DNA of 64,000 nt, taken from contig NZ_JAQPPK010000018.1 of the NCBI RefSeq assembly GCF_029952445.1, positions 43,834 through 107,833 of the forward strand. Reading direction: 5' to 3'. A model generated the notes under the pieces. That model ran no database searches, was not told the origin of the DNA, and saw nothing but the letters and a program-made list of their open reading frames with translations. The stretch is from Paenarthrobacter nitroguajacolicus (GTDB lineage Bacteria > Actinomycetota > Actinomycetes > Actinomycetales > Micrococcaceae). The position numbers and the translations under genes are program-made. Below, piece by piece: positions 1-8,021 of the stretch; position 1 is the first letter of the stretch, and the number at the start of each line of letters is the position of its first letter.

Positions 1-1
1 C

Positions 2-202
2 GTACGTTTCAACGAAGAAACCAAGAAGTGGGAGCACGGACCCCTGGACTGGAACGAGTTCAAGGAAGTCCTGGCCGGCCGCGGTCCCTGCAACTCGCAG
101 CGCGTTGAGCGCCGCCGTGAGGCACACGAAAACGGTGCCTGGGTTCGGGAAGCAGCAGTGGCCTACGCCCGCAAGCAAGCAGAGAAAGTGAACGCAGCAT
201 AA
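2..202 (+). CDS. paaA: PaaA, phenylacetyl-CoA epoxidase subunit A (3' end only)
   Basis: Only the last 66 codons are inside the window; the 5' part lies to the left. The reading frame ends ...AEKVNAA then TAA. The tail contains the segment GPLDWNEFKEVLAGRGPCN, typical of the C-terminus of the catalytic di-iron subunit of the ring-1,2-phenylacetyl-CoA epoxidase. In the complex PaaA epoxidises the aromatic ring of phenylacetyl-CoA with O2 and electrons from PaaE. Identity rests on this tail and on paaB starting in an overlapping TAATG. The di-iron ligands are not visible here. Confidence 0.9.
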   Translation, partial: VRFNEETKKWEHGPLDWNEFKEVLAGRGPCNSQRVERRREAHENGAWVREAAVAYARKQAEKVNAA

Positions 203-645
203 TGGCTCCCCACGGTAACCCGGAAGAACCGGCAAGCGCCGCAGGCGAAATCAAGCGCGAGGCCCCCAAGGTCGCGGCCACCACAGCGGACAGCAGCACG
301 GCGGACAGCACGACGGCGGCACCAGCCTCAGCCTCGAAGGTCACCTCGGGCGGCGCCAAGGAAGAGCACCCGTGGTCGCTGTGGGAGGTCTTCGTGCGTT
401 CCAGCCGAGGCCTGTCCCACGTGCACGCGGGCTCCTTGCACGCTCCGGATGCGGCCATGGCCCTCCGGAACGCCCGCGATCTGTACACCCGTCGCAATGA
501 GGGTGTCTCCATCTGGGTTGTCCCCGCTGAGGCGATTTCCTCCAGCGATCCCGATTCAAAGGGTGCCTTCTTTGAGTCGCCGCAGGGCAAGGATTACCGC
601 CACGCCACCTACTACACCAAGAGCGAAGGCGTGAAGCACCTGTGA
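202..645 (+). CDS. paaB: PaaB, phenylacetyl-CoA epoxidase subunit B
   Basis: Predicted 147 residues. Residues from about 54 onward (HPWSLWEVFVRSSRGLSHVH, then NARDLYTRRNEGVSIWVV) match the small PaaB subunit that bridges the PaaAC dimers. The first ~50 residues are an Ala/Ser/Thr/Lys-rich extension not found in the ~95-residue enterobacterial PaaB. No internal start with a good Shine-Dalgarno sequence is obvious, and the ATG overlaps the paaA stop (TAATG), so I keep the long form. It is the second gene of a coupled paaABCDE operon and its stop overlaps the GTG of paaC. Confidence 0.93.
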   Translation: MAPHGNPEEPASAAGEIKREAPKVAATTADSSTADSTTAAPASASKVTSGGAKEEHPWSLWEVFVRSSRGLSHVHAGSLHAPDAAMALRNARDLYTRRNEGVSIWVVPAEAISSSDPDSKGAFFESPQGKDYRHATYYTKSEGVKHL

Positions 646-1559
646 CTACCAAAGATACTGGCTTCGCCATCGACGGCCACGGCGACATCTCCGTGGGCGT
701 CCACGGCGCCGGTGCTTCCGGCGACGGTTCGGCGAGCGCCACCCGCATCACCCCTGGCAATGCGCTGCGTCCTGAGGACATCGCGCTGGAAATCAGCCGG
801 GGCCAGGTCAAGCCCACCGAGGACGTTGCCGAGTTCGCGCTCCGCATTGGCGACGACGGCTTGATCCTCGCCCAGCGCCTGGGCCACTGGATTTCCCGTG
901 CTCCCGAGCTTGAGGAAGACATCGCGCTGGGCAACATTGCCTTGGACCAGTTGGGCCATGCGCGCTCTTTCCTGACCTATGCCGGTGCGGCCTGGGGCAA
1001 GTCCGAGGACGACCTCGCCTACTTCCGTCGCGAGCACGAGTTCCGTTCGGCCCACCTGTTTGAGCAGCCCAATGGCGACTTCGCGGTCACCATCGCCAGG
1101 CAGTTCATCGTGAGCTTCTACCAGTACGAGCTCTACACCGCCCTGACCGGCTCCACGGATGCCACCATCGCAGCCATTTCCGCCAAGGCAGTGAAGGAAG
1201 TGGATTACCACCGCGACCACAGCGCGCAGTGGGTGCTGCGCCTCGCCGGTGGCACGGACGAATCCCGTGCACGGATCATCCAGGGCTTCAAGCTGGTGTG
1301 GCCCTATGTGGACGAACTCTTCGAAGACGACGAGCTCACCACCCGCCTGGCAGAAGCCGGCGTCACCGTTCAGCCCTCCACTCTCCGCGAGGCCTTCGAC
1401 CGCCTCACCGGGGAGATCATGGCCGAAGCCGAACTCGAACTCCCCGGCACCCCGCAGTCCCTGGGCGGCGGCCGCCGAGGCAAGCACTCCGAATTCCTGG
1501 GCTACATCCTCGCCGAGATGCAGGTCCTGGCCCGCGAACACCCCGGTGCGAGCTGGTGA
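642..1559 (+). CDS. paaC: PaaC, phenylacetyl-CoA epoxidase subunit C
   Basis: The 305-residue protein starts at a GTG inside a GTGA overlap with the paaB stop. It is a helical ferritin-like subunit; recognisable segments are EEDIALGNIALDQLGHARS (about residues 88-106) and YRREHEF-type sequence further on. PaaC is the structural partner of PaaA in the multicomponent epoxidase. E. coli PaaC is about 250 residues; the extra length here is an N-terminal Gly/Ser-rich stretch of about 45 residues. As in PaaB, this extension may be real or may mean the true start lies inside the frame. The downstream paaD start again overlaps its stop. Confidence 0.93.
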   Translation: MTTKDTGFAIDGHGDISVGVHGAGASGDGSASATRITPGNALRPEDIALEISRGQVKPTEDVAEFALRIGDDGLILAQRLGHWISRAPELEEDIALGNIALDQLGHARSFLTYAGAAWGKSEDDLAYFRREHEFRSAHLFEQPNGDFAVTIARQFIVSFYQYELYTALTGSTDATIAAISAKAVKEVDYHRDHSAQWVLRLAGGTDESRARIIQGFKLVWPYVDELFEDDELTTRLAEAGVTVQPSTLREAFDRLTGEIMAEAELELPGTPQSLGGGRRGKHSEFLGYILAEMQVLAREHPGASW

Positions 1560-2125
1560 CCAGCATGACCACCCCGTCACCGACGCAGTCAAAGACCGCC
1601 GAGCAGCAGGCCTGGGACATCGCGTCCACGGTCTGCGATCCGGAGATCCCGGTACTCACCATCGAGGACCTGGGCATCCTGCGCGGCGTTCGGGTTGAGC
1701 AAGCACCCCAGGCAGACGGCAACCATGACGGCGGCCCGGCGGGTACCGCCGTCGAGGTCACCATCACGCCCACGTACTCGGGCTGCCCGGCGATGGATGC
1801 CATTGGTGACGACCTGCGCACGGCCTTCAGGAATCAGGGCTACGCGAGCGTCGAGATCAACCTGGTGCTGTCCCCGGCGTGGACCACTGACTGGATGACC
1901 GATTCCGGCAAGGCCAAGCTGGAGGAGTACGGGATCGCCCCGCCCAGCGGCAGGGCAGCAGCCGGGGGCCATTCCGGTCCCGTCCGACTGAGCCTGGCCG
2001 TGAAATGCCCACAGTGTTCCTCGCTCAACACCAAAGAGCTCACCCGCTTTGGTTCCACATCCTGCAAGGCACTGTTCGTTTGCCAGGACTGCAAGGAACC
2101 GTTCGACTACTTCAAAGTCCTTTAA
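1556..2125 (+). CDS. paaD: PaaD, phenylacetyl-CoA epoxidase assembly/iron-sulfur maturation factor
   Basis: I chose the GTG at 1556 because it forms a GTGA overlap with the paaC stop; an ATG at 1565 is an alternative. About 189 residues. The N-terminal half is a MIP18/DUF59-type domain (STVCDPEIPVLTIEDLGI, then YSGCPAM). The C-terminal third is the zinc-ribbon-like part with paired cysteines (CPQCSSLNTKEL and CQDCKEPFDYFKVL) that is diagnostic for PaaD. PaaD is needed for a functional epoxidase, probably for loading metal or Fe-S clusters. The reading frame is open further upstream, but that stretch is antisense-free overlap with paaC and is not coding for PaaD. Confidence 0.92.
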   Translation: MTSMTTPSPTQSKTAEQQAWDIASTVCDPEIPVLTIEDLGILRGVRVEQAPQADGNHDGGPAGTAVEVTITPTYSGCPAMDAIGDDLRTAFRNQGYASVEINLVLSPAWTTDWMTDSGKAKLEEYGIAPPSGRAAAGGHSGPVRLSLAVKCPQCSSLNTKELTRFGSTSCKALFVCQDCKEPFDYFKVL

Positions 2126-2135
2126 GGAAGCAGCC

Positions 2136-3341
2136 ATGACCACCGAAACACAGACGGCCAGCCGCCGTCGTGCGTCTTTCCATAACCTGACCGTCGCGGA
2201 AGTCCGGCGCCTCACGGACGATGCCATCGAGGTCACGTTCGGTGTCCCGGCTGAGTTGGCTGGCCAGTATGACTACCTTCCGGGCCAGTACGTTGCCTTG
2301 CGCACCACCTTGAAGGATGAGAACGGTGAGCCGCACGAAGTCCGCCGCAGCTACTCGATCTGCGCAGAGCCGCGCAGCTTCGAGGACGGCAGCAGCGAGA
2401 TCCGGGTTGCCATCAAGAAGGACCTCGGCGGCCTCTTTTCCACGTGGGCCAATGCCGAGCTGAAGGCCGGGGATGTCCTGGATGTCATGAACCCGCAGGG
2501 TGCGTTCATTTCCCGGCATGGCAAAGACGGCTCGTCGGTCCAGCACAATGTCATGAACTCCATGAACCACCCGGAGGAGCTGGCGGGGGAGCCGGGAAGT
2601 TTTGTTGCGATCGCTGCGGGTTCCGGCATCACTCCGGTGATCGCGATTGCGCGGACGCTCCTGGCTGCCAACCCGGAAACCACTTTTGACCTGGTCTACG
2701 CGAACAAAGCCGCCATGGATGTCATGTTCCTGGAGGAATTGGCGGACCTGAAGGACAAGTACCCCACCCGCCTGGCCCTGCATCACGTGCTTTCCCGCGA
2801 ACAGCGGATCGCTCCGCTGATGACCGGCCGTATCGATTCGGAGAAGCTCCAGGCCCTGCTCTCTTCCGCGATCCATGCCGAGGACGTTGACGAGTGGTTC
2901 CTGTGCGGGCCGTTCGAGCTTGTCCAGCTGTGCCGCGACACCCTGGCGGCCCGTGGCGTTGAGCCGGAGCACGTCCGTTTCGAGCTCTTCACCACCGGCC
3001 GCCCGGACCGTCCGGAGGGCAACGCCGGCCGTCCGGTCGTGGCGGACGAATCGCAGGACACCTACAAGATCACGTTCACTCTGGACGGTCTTACCGGCGA
3101 CGTCGCCAGCCCCACGCACGCCCGCGAATCCATCCTCAACGCAGCTCTTCGCGTCCGCCCGGATGTTCCCTTCGCATGCGCCGGCGGCGTGTGCGGTACC
3201 TGCCGCGCCAAGCTGGTCACCGGTACGGTGACCATGGATGAGAACTACGCCCTGGAGCAGGACGAGCTTGATAAGGGCTACGTCCTCACCTGCCAGTCCC
3301 ACCCCACCAGCGAAGAAGTTACCGTCGACTTCGACGTCTAA
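2136..3341 (+). CDS. paaE: PaaE, phenylacetyl-CoA epoxidase reductase subunit
   Basis: The 401-residue protein starts at ATG 2136 with AAGGAAG just upstream; the frame is open earlier, but that stretch lies inside paaD. It has an FAD-binding domain (RRSYSICAEP, about residues 70-80), an NAD(P)H-binding domain (IAAGSGITPVIAIA near 160-175) and a C-terminal plant-type [2Fe-2S] ferredoxin domain with CAGGVCGTCRAKL plus a later Cys in LTCQSHP. It passes electrons from NADPH through FAD and the 2Fe-2S cluster to the PaaA di-iron site. An 8-base gap separates it from the next gene, which has its own GGAG. Confidence 0.95.
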   Translation: MTTETQTASRRRASFHNLTVAEVRRLTDDAIEVTFGVPAELAGQYDYLPGQYVALRTTLKDENGEPHEVRRSYSICAEPRSFEDGSSEIRVAIKKDLGGLFSTWANAELKAGDVLDVMNPQGAFISRHGKDGSSVQHNVMNSMNHPEELAGEPGSFVAIAAGSGITPVIAIARTLLAANPETTFDLVYANKAAMDVMFLEELADLKDKYPTRLALHHVLSREQRIAPLMTGRIDSEKLQALLSSAIHAEDVDEWFLCGPFELVQLCRDTLAARGVEPEHVRFELFTTGRPDRPEGNAGRPVVADESQDTYKITFTLDGLTGDVASPTHARESILNAALRVRPDVPFACAGGVCGTCRAKLVTGTVTMDENYALEQDELDKGYVLTCQSHPTSEEVTVDFDV

Positions 3342-3349
3342 GGAGTCCC

Positions 3350-4129
3350 ATGATCGAGCTCTCCATTGCCAACGGCATTGCCGAAATTGTCCTGAACGCC
3401 CCCGGGAAGCTGAACTCGCTCGACGAGGACGCGCTTGCCGAACTTGATAAGGCGTACGACGACGCCGCTGCCGCCGCCTCACGCGGTGAGGTGCGGGCGC
3501 TGCTGCTTCGCGGAGAGGGACGCGCCTTTTGCGCCGGCCGCGACATTGCTGCCGTGACTCCTGAAACCGATGATGCCCAGGCCTATCTGGGCGGACTCGT
3601 GGAGCCGCTGTTGAAGAAGATGGCTGCCTTCCCGGCGCCGACGTTTGCTGCCGCCCACGGTGCATGCCTGGGAGTTGGGCTTGGGCTGCTGCTGGCCACG
3701 GACGTGGTTTATGTCGCCGAGAATGCCAAGTTCGGCTCACCGTTTGCCAAGCTCGGGGCCACCTTGGATTCCGGTGGGCACTGGTACTTCACTGAGCGTC
3801 TTGGGATGCACCGCACGCTGGACCTGATCTACACTGCCGACCTCATCTCGGGCACGGAAGCTGTGGAACGGGGCATGTTCAGCCGGGCGATGCCCGCCGA
3901 TTCGCTGTTGCCCGTAACGCGGGAGATCGTGGCGCGGGTTGCCGTTGGCGCCACCGAGGCGTTCAACGCATCCAAGGACTTGGTGGCGCACATCCGCGAT
4001 CAGCGCCTGGGCCTTTGGGCTTCCATGGCTGAGGAAAACGCCGAGCAGGCACGGCTCTGCAAGACGGACGACTATGCCGAAGGTTTCCGGGCGTTCCAGG
4101 AGAAGCGGGCGCCGGTTTTCAAGGGGTAG
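3350..4129 (+). CDS. Enoyl-CoA hydratase/isomerase family protein (PaaG/PaaF-like)
   Basis: 259 residues, the normal length for the crotonase fold, with AAGGAG 5 bases before the ATG. The first oxyanion-hole region is RAFCAGRDIAAV (about 60-71) and the second is AAHGACLGVGLGLLLATD (about 101-118). The segment FAKLGATLDSGGHW carries an Asp-Ser-Gly-Gly like the PDCGG of PaaG isomerases, which favours a role as the 1,2-epoxyphenylacetyl-CoA isomerase over a simple hydratase. Position at the end of paaABCDE supports this, but the family assignment alone does not separate PaaF from PaaG. Confidence 0.85.
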   Translation: MIELSIANGIAEIVLNAPGKLNSLDEDALAELDKAYDDAAAAASRGEVRALLLRGEGRAFCAGRDIAAVTPETDDAQAYLGGLVEPLLKKMAAFPAPTFAAAHGACLGVGLGLLLATDVVYVAENAKFGSPFAKLGATLDSGGHWYFTERLGMHRTLDLIYTADLISGTEAVERGMFSRAMPADSLLPVTREIVARVAVGATEAFNASKDLVAHIRDQRLGLWASMAEENAEQARLCKTDDYAEGFRAFQEKRAPVFKG

Positions 4130-4147
4130 CCTGCTGAGCGCGGTTGG

Positions 4148-5704
4148 CTAGACGAACTCCTTGAGGAGTTTGTATCCGGCCACTTTGCCTTCCAGCGAGA
4201 TGACGGCCATGTCCTGATCCGTGGTGGTTACGTCAGTGAGGGCGCCGTAAGTGAAGTCGAGAGTGGCTCCGCCTCCCTTCAGGCACGGGAACGCCGTCTG
4301 AGCGCCAGCTGCAATTTCGCCTCCCGGCTCATCCTTATAAGGGCCGTTCGGCGGGACGGTATATGTGGCGTTCTTCCAACAGATAAAGCCGTCGTCGAAA
4401 CCTGCCCCGCGGGGTTTTCCGGTGTGGGTGTCCGTCAGGCTTGAGTCAAAGAAAGTCCCTGCAATCAAGAACTCACCGTGGCTTGCTGACGGAATAATCC
4501 CGTACTCGTCCCAGCTGTACACATATGCAGGTTTGCTTTCCCATACGGCGTCGCCGGTCAGGGGATCGTAGCCCACTGCCTTGGATCGGACGCCCCGGTA
4601 TTTGCCCGCGGGAAACTCGATATAGCCATCCATGTACTCGCACCGCACAGGCAACGCGGTTCCAGCGCCCATCTTGGTGTCCTCCAGGCCCATCGTCCTT
4701 GAGCACTCGAGGGTGGAGCCGTCCGCCGTCCACAAAACCCGACCGCTGGAGGCCCTGAACCCGACGGTTTTAGTGGATTCGCGGAGGTTCAGTGACAAAG
4801 ATTGCCCGGTAAATTTCCCGGGGTCAACACCCGTCGGGTTGATTCCGACCGAGCCCACGTAAAGATCAAGTTTTTCGGAGTACGTGAACTGCCAACCCAG
4901 ATCGGTGGAGGCACCTTTACCGAAAACCTTTTCCAGCTCTATCTGCCAGAGAACCTCGCCGTAAGAGACGTGGGCCAGCTTTTCGACTCCGTTTTCCTCC
5001 ACCGCATACAATTCCTTGCCCACCGGCTGGAAAACTCCGGTCAGCTCGTTAATGTCGGCACCCCCGGACTCTTCTCCGGTCTCCAGGTCCACCCAGTGTT
5101 CAACTGACTTGGCTTCCTCGTCGAAGGCGATGAAGCACATATCGAAGAGATCGTCGCAGGCAAATGGGCGGGTGCTGACCAACTCCGGCCGTCCGCGGTA
5201 GAGCTCCTTGCCCGTGCTCAGATCAAAGGCAACAGGCGAGGTCCACCAAACCACGTCAGTGTCGATGTCAGCCGGAGCTTCAGCGGCCTGCAGGAAAATC
5301 GCGGCGCTACTACCTGAAGCGGTCCTGGTTACAGCGGGTTCCAACGAGTTCCCTGGAGCGTCGTATCCCGGATGAACGGGCTGGGTCCATAATTCCTTGC
5401 CGGTAGCAACGGAAAGGGCGTGGGCCTCAACCCCCGCACTGCCCTTCGTGTAAACCAAGGCAACCCCGTCGGCTACCACCGGCTGACCGATGGGATCGAG
5501 CGTGACTTCCCAGGCCGCCGTCGCGGTTTCCTTGTTGCGTTCCGGTGGCGCCGCGGAAGCGGGCGGTTCTGATGCTTTACTTGCTGCGGGGAGCGGGAGG
5601 GGAAGTAATGTGCACGCGGAGAGCGTTGCAGCTGCCGCGATTGCCACGACGCCAAGCCCCCATGCCTTGAGTCGGACAGGCAGCGCAGACTGAGAATGTT
5701 GCAA
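4148..5704 (-). CDS. Secreted lipoprotein with PQQ-like beta-propeller
   Basis: 518 residues from a TTG start at 5704 preceded by GGGGGAA. The N-terminus is a lipoprotein signal: hydrophobic core then LSAC lipobox at about residues 28-31, followed by a Pro/Ala/Ser linker. The body has repeated blades with alternating 'VADGVALVYTKG' and 'ATGKELWTQP'-type strands and W-rich motifs (SSGRVLWTADG, LTGDAVWESKP), as in PQQ/BamB-like propellers. In a Gram-positive it would sit on the outer face of the membrane. Function is unknown; BamB itself makes no sense here. It converges on the paa operon with an 18-base gap, so the two may share a termination zone. Confidence 0.8.
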   Translation of the reverse strand: MQHSQSALPVRLKAWGLGVVAIAAAATLSACTLLPLPLPAASKASEPPASAAPPERNKETATAAWEVTLDPIGQPVVADGVALVYTKGSAGVEAHALSVATGKELWTQPVHPGYDAPGNSLEPAVTRTASGSSAAIFLQAAEAPADIDTDVVWWTSPVAFDLSTGKELYRGRPELVSTRPFACDDLFDMCFIAFDEEAKSVEHWVDLETGEESGGADINELTGVFQPVGKELYAVEENGVEKLAHVSYGEVLWQIELEKVFGKGASTDLGWQFTYSEKLDLYVGSVGINPTGVDPGKFTGQSLSLNLRESTKTVGFRASSGRVLWTADGSTLECSRTMGLEDTKMGAGTALPVRCEYMDGYIEFPAGKYRGVRSKAVGYDPLTGDAVWESKPAYVYSWDEYGIIPSASHGEFLIAGTFFDSSLTDTHTGKPRGAGFDDGFICWKNATYTVPPNGPYKDEPGGEIAAGAQTAFPCLKGGGATLDFTYGALTDVTTTDQDMAVISLEGKVAGYKLLKEFV

Positions 5705-6026
5705 AAGTTCCCCCAGGAAAAATGGCCACCTATGCGTGGCTCAAATAGAGGATACAGCCAGCGGAGTCAAGTCATATCCCCGGGACGTGTGGCCGGACCT
5801 GAGGGCGTCTCGATTCAGGCCGGCCACACTGGCTGCTGCTGGGGAAGGGGGAAAGCAGCCAAGGGCCCGGGTGGCCTTCTTTGTCCGATGGCCACGCGGT
5901 GCTCGTGATTGGTCGGCAAGGCCTAGCCTTGCGACACGTCTGTCCCACGTCCCCCACTGGACAGTCTCACAACAGGTCAGTAGGCGAAGCTGCCTGAACG
6001 TGTCGTGATTCCGGGGCCGGATTTAC
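5705..6026. other. Intergenic region between divergent genes, with one hairpin
   Basis: No convincing gene. It lies between the leftward lipoprotein gene and the rightward SDR gene, so it should hold the lipoprotein promoter. The only clear structure is an imperfect inverted repeat: the arm at 5787-5802 (GTGTGGCCGGACCTGA) pairs with 5815-5829 apart from one bulged A, with a 12-base loop. There is no U-tract on either side, so it is more likely a processed or regulatory hairpin or a decayed terminator than an active terminator. Confidence 0.5.
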
Positions 6027-6057
6027 TTGACTTCGAGCGCGCTCGAAGGTGCATCAT
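6027..6057 (+). promoter_or_regulatory. MerR-type promoter with 19-bp spacer and palindromic operator
   Basis: TTGACT at 6027-6032 and CATCAT at 6052-6057 are separated by 19 bases, the over-long spacer characteristic of MerR-family-activated promoters. The spacer contains a perfect 18-bp palindrome, CTTCGAGCGCGCTCGAAG (6031-6048). A MerR-family regulator is encoded by the second gene downstream (6964-7347). Together this strongly suggests the regulator binds the palindrome and activates its own operon. Known of the family: MerR dimers bind between -35 and -10 and untwist the spacer. Confidence 0.78.
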
Positions 6058-6112
6058 TCGATGAACAAGGCGTTCGAAGGTCGACGCCACGCCAAGGAAT
6101 GAGATCAAAGCA

Positions 6113-6967
6113 TTGACCACCCCAAGCAACCGCACAGTCCTGATCACGGGAACCTCGAGCGGAATCGGCCTTGCCACGGCCATCGAAGCCGCCAAGGCAG
6201 GCTGGACCACCATTGCCACCCTGCGGAACCCTGACCGCTCCGAAACCTTACGCGCAGCCGCCGCCGACGCAGGAGTCACACTGGACATCCGGGCTTTGGA
6301 CGTGACGGATCCCGCCGCTGTTGAGCGTGAAATCGGGCATTGCATTGACACCTACGGGCAGCTTGACGCGTTGGTCAACAACGCAGGCGCCGCAACTGTG
6401 GGTACTTCGGAGATGCTGTCGATGGATGACTTTCGCGCCGCAATGGAGGTCAACTACTTCGGTGTTGTGGCCCTTACCCGCGCCGCCTTGCCTCACCTCC
6501 GCCGCAGTAGGGGCAGGGTAATCGCCGTGAGTTCGGTCGGGGGCGTAGTCGGCCAGCCTTTCAACGAGGCTTACTGTGCCTCGAAGTTCGCCGTGGAGGG
6601 ATTTCTGGAGAGCCTGCAACCTGTTGCCATGAGCGTTGGCGTTGGTGTGCACATCATCGAACCAGGCGCGGTAAGCAGCGATTTCGTCGCCAATGCCGGC
6701 GTCGACATTGATGCCCTTCGAGCCGACGTCGGCCCGTATCAGTCGGCTTTGTCCGCGTATGTGGACCGGACCATGCGGCAGTACGCGAACAGCACCGCAC
6801 AGACATCCCGTGAAGTTGCTGAGGTGGTGCTGGCCACAATGATGGACGAGGACCCGGCCTTCAGGATCCAAACCTCGCAAGCGGCCCGCAGCTTCGTCGC
6901 CACCAAGTTGGCCGATCTCGATGGAAGCCGGGTCAGTGCCGTGACAACGGCGTGGCTGGGTCTATGA
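6113..6967 (+). CDS. Short-chain dehydrogenase/reductase (SDR)
   Basis: 284 residues from a TTG start. Classical SDR: cofactor motif TGTSSGIG (about 12-19), NNAGA at about 88-92, the catalytic Ser in AVSSVGG and the YxxxK motif as YCASK (about 155-159). The substrate is unknown; the sequence resembles oxidoreductases often annotated as ketoreductases. The stop codon overlaps the ATG of the MerR gene (ATGA), so the two form an operon driven by the MerR-type promoter at 6027. A 13-codon frame (6061-6102) starting right after the promoter could be a leader, but nothing else supports it. Confidence 0.88.
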   Translation: MTTPSNRTVLITGTSSGIGLATAIEAAKAGWTTIATLRNPDRSETLRAAAADAGVTLDIRALDVTDPAAVEREIGHCIDTYGQLDALVNNAGAATVGTSEMLSMDDFRAAMEVNYFGVVALTRAALPHLRRSRGRVIAVSSVGGVVGQPFNEAYCASKFAVEGFLESLQPVAMSVGVGVHIIEPGAVSSDFVANAGVDIDALRADVGPYQSALSAYVDRTMRQYANSTAQTSREVAEVVLATMMDEDPAFRIQTSQAARSFVATKLADLDGSRVSAVTTAWLGL

Positions 6968-7347
6968 CACTCACGGAGAACAGCCCGTTGTCCATCGCCG
7001 AAGCCGCCCGGGTAACAGGTGTCAGCGCCCACGCTTTGCGTTACTACGAGGGGCAAGGGCTTCTGGATGTGCCTCGAACGGATGCAGGACGGCGGGCCTA
7101 CGGTCCCCGGGAACTGTCCGCCGTCCGCTTCATTACGCAGTTGCGCAGGACCGGGATGCCCATAGCGACCATCCGCCAGTACGCCGACATGGTGCGTGCC
7201 GGAACCAACAGCACTGGTGCCGGACTCCGGCTTCTTGAAGAACATCGGGACGTTCTTGAGGCAAACCTGCAGGTACAGCAGGAGTTTCTAAGAAGCATCA
7301 CGGCGAAAATTGATCTTTACCGGGGACAACTCCCAGAGGGCGGTTGA
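6964..7347 (+). CDS. MerR-family transcriptional regulator
   Basis: 127 residues from the ATG that overlaps the SDR stop; an in-frame GTG at 6952 is less likely. The N-terminal winged-helix domain is typical: SIAEAARVTGVSAHALRYYE then GLL, RTDAGRRAYG and a QLRRTGMPIATIRQYADM segment. The C-terminal part is a short coiled dimerisation helix with no effector domain and no metal-binding cysteines, so the signal is probably organic or redox rather than a heavy metal. Inferred role: autoregulator of the SDR-merR operon through the palindrome at 6031-6048. Confidence 0.9.
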   Translation: MTLTENSPLSIAEAARVTGVSAHALRYYEGQGLLDVPRTDAGRRAYGPRELSAVRFITQLRRTGMPIATIRQYADMVRAGTNSTGAGLRLLEEHRDVLEANLQVQQEFLRSITAKIDLYRGQLPEGG

Positions 7348-7396
7348 GGCAACAGCGCTCGACGGCGGCGGCGTCGCCGGATGAGTGTGGTTGGGT

Positions 7397-7579
7397 TCAG
7401 ACGCGATCAAGTGTGGCGTAAGGGCGGCTCGGCAGGTGTCCGGCAGTCCATGGGCGGATGGGTGGTTCCGGCGGAATTTGTCCCCGGCCGTCGCGGACCA
7501 CCAGGACCGCTGCTCCTATCGCAGCGGCCACGCAAACCAAGCCCATGAGGACCAACGCAACTACCAATGCCAGAGACAT
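7397..7579 (-). CDS. Small single-pass membrane protein, hypothetical
   Basis: 60 residues starting at ATG 7579, which has AGAGG 8 bases upstream; an upstream in-frame ATG at 7600 lacks a ribosome-binding site. Residues 2-26 form a strong transmembrane helix (LALVVALVLMGLVCVAAAIG and following). It is followed by a positively charged Pro-rich tail containing IPPEPPIRPW. No family recognised. Confidence 0.55.
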   Translation of the reverse strand: MSLALVVALVLMGLVCVAAAIGAAVLVVRDGRGQIPPEPPIRPWTAGHLPSRPYATLDRV

Positions 7580-7646
7580 CGCAATACCTCTGGGTCCCAT
7601 TTTACCGGGGTTTCGCGGTATTACAGGGCTTGGACCCGACAGTCTC

Positions 7647-7898
7647 CTAAAGGTTCATCGGCCTCAGCACCACCAGAAGCACGATCGCCAGAACGATGTC
7701 AAGCACCGCAAGCACTATCCCAGCAGTGCTCTTGACGCCCTGGACCTCCGCCTTGCGGGCAAAAATAAAAGCAGCGATGCCCAAGGGGATTCCCAGGATG
7801 AACATGCCAATGATGCCCAGGACGATTGAGGTCTTTTTGTACGAGAGCCCAAGTCTTCTTTGGATCTCAATCTCAGTGGTGTCGGTAGTAGCGGTCAC
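7647..7898 (-). CDS. Small two-helix membrane protein, hypothetical
   Basis: 83 residues from GTG 7898 with GGGGAG 5 bases upstream. There are two hydrophobic helices, about residues 24-46 (SIVLGIIGMFILGIPLGIAA) and 56-78 (ending LVVLRPMNL), separated by a short charged loop FARKAEVQG. This resembles small DUF4190-like proteins, but I would not name a family with confidence. The long open frame upstream in the same phase is antisense to selO and not coding. The gene is divergent from selO with about 120 bases between. Confidence 0.65.
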   Translation of the reverse strand: MTATTDTTEIEIQRRLGLSYKKTSIVLGIIGMFILGIPLGIAAFIFARKAEVQGVKSTAGIVLAVLDIVLAIVLLVVLRPMNL

Positions 7899-8021
7899 GT
7901 TTTCTCCCCATTGTTTTGTGGTCTTCGAGTTGAAGAATAACCGGTTGAAGCCTCCGCTCAGGCATACGCAGCCCCTAAGCGCCCTTACCACCCTCACCAG
8001 AAACCGCCCTATCCTTAATTG

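Noticed and set aside
1229..1555. Upstream extension of the paaD frame inside paaC
   Set aside because: The translated extension is Arg/Pro-rich noise; PaaD homology starts only after the GTGA overlap at 1556.
2112..3740. 542-codon minus-strand frame over paaE
   Set aside because: Antisense shadow in GC-rich DNA; paaE on the plus strand has full FAD, NAD and 2Fe-2S motifs.
6061..6102. 13-codon leader peptide before the SDR gene
   Set aside because: It opens right after the predicted transcription start without a ribosome-binding site and has no regulatory codon run; not supported.
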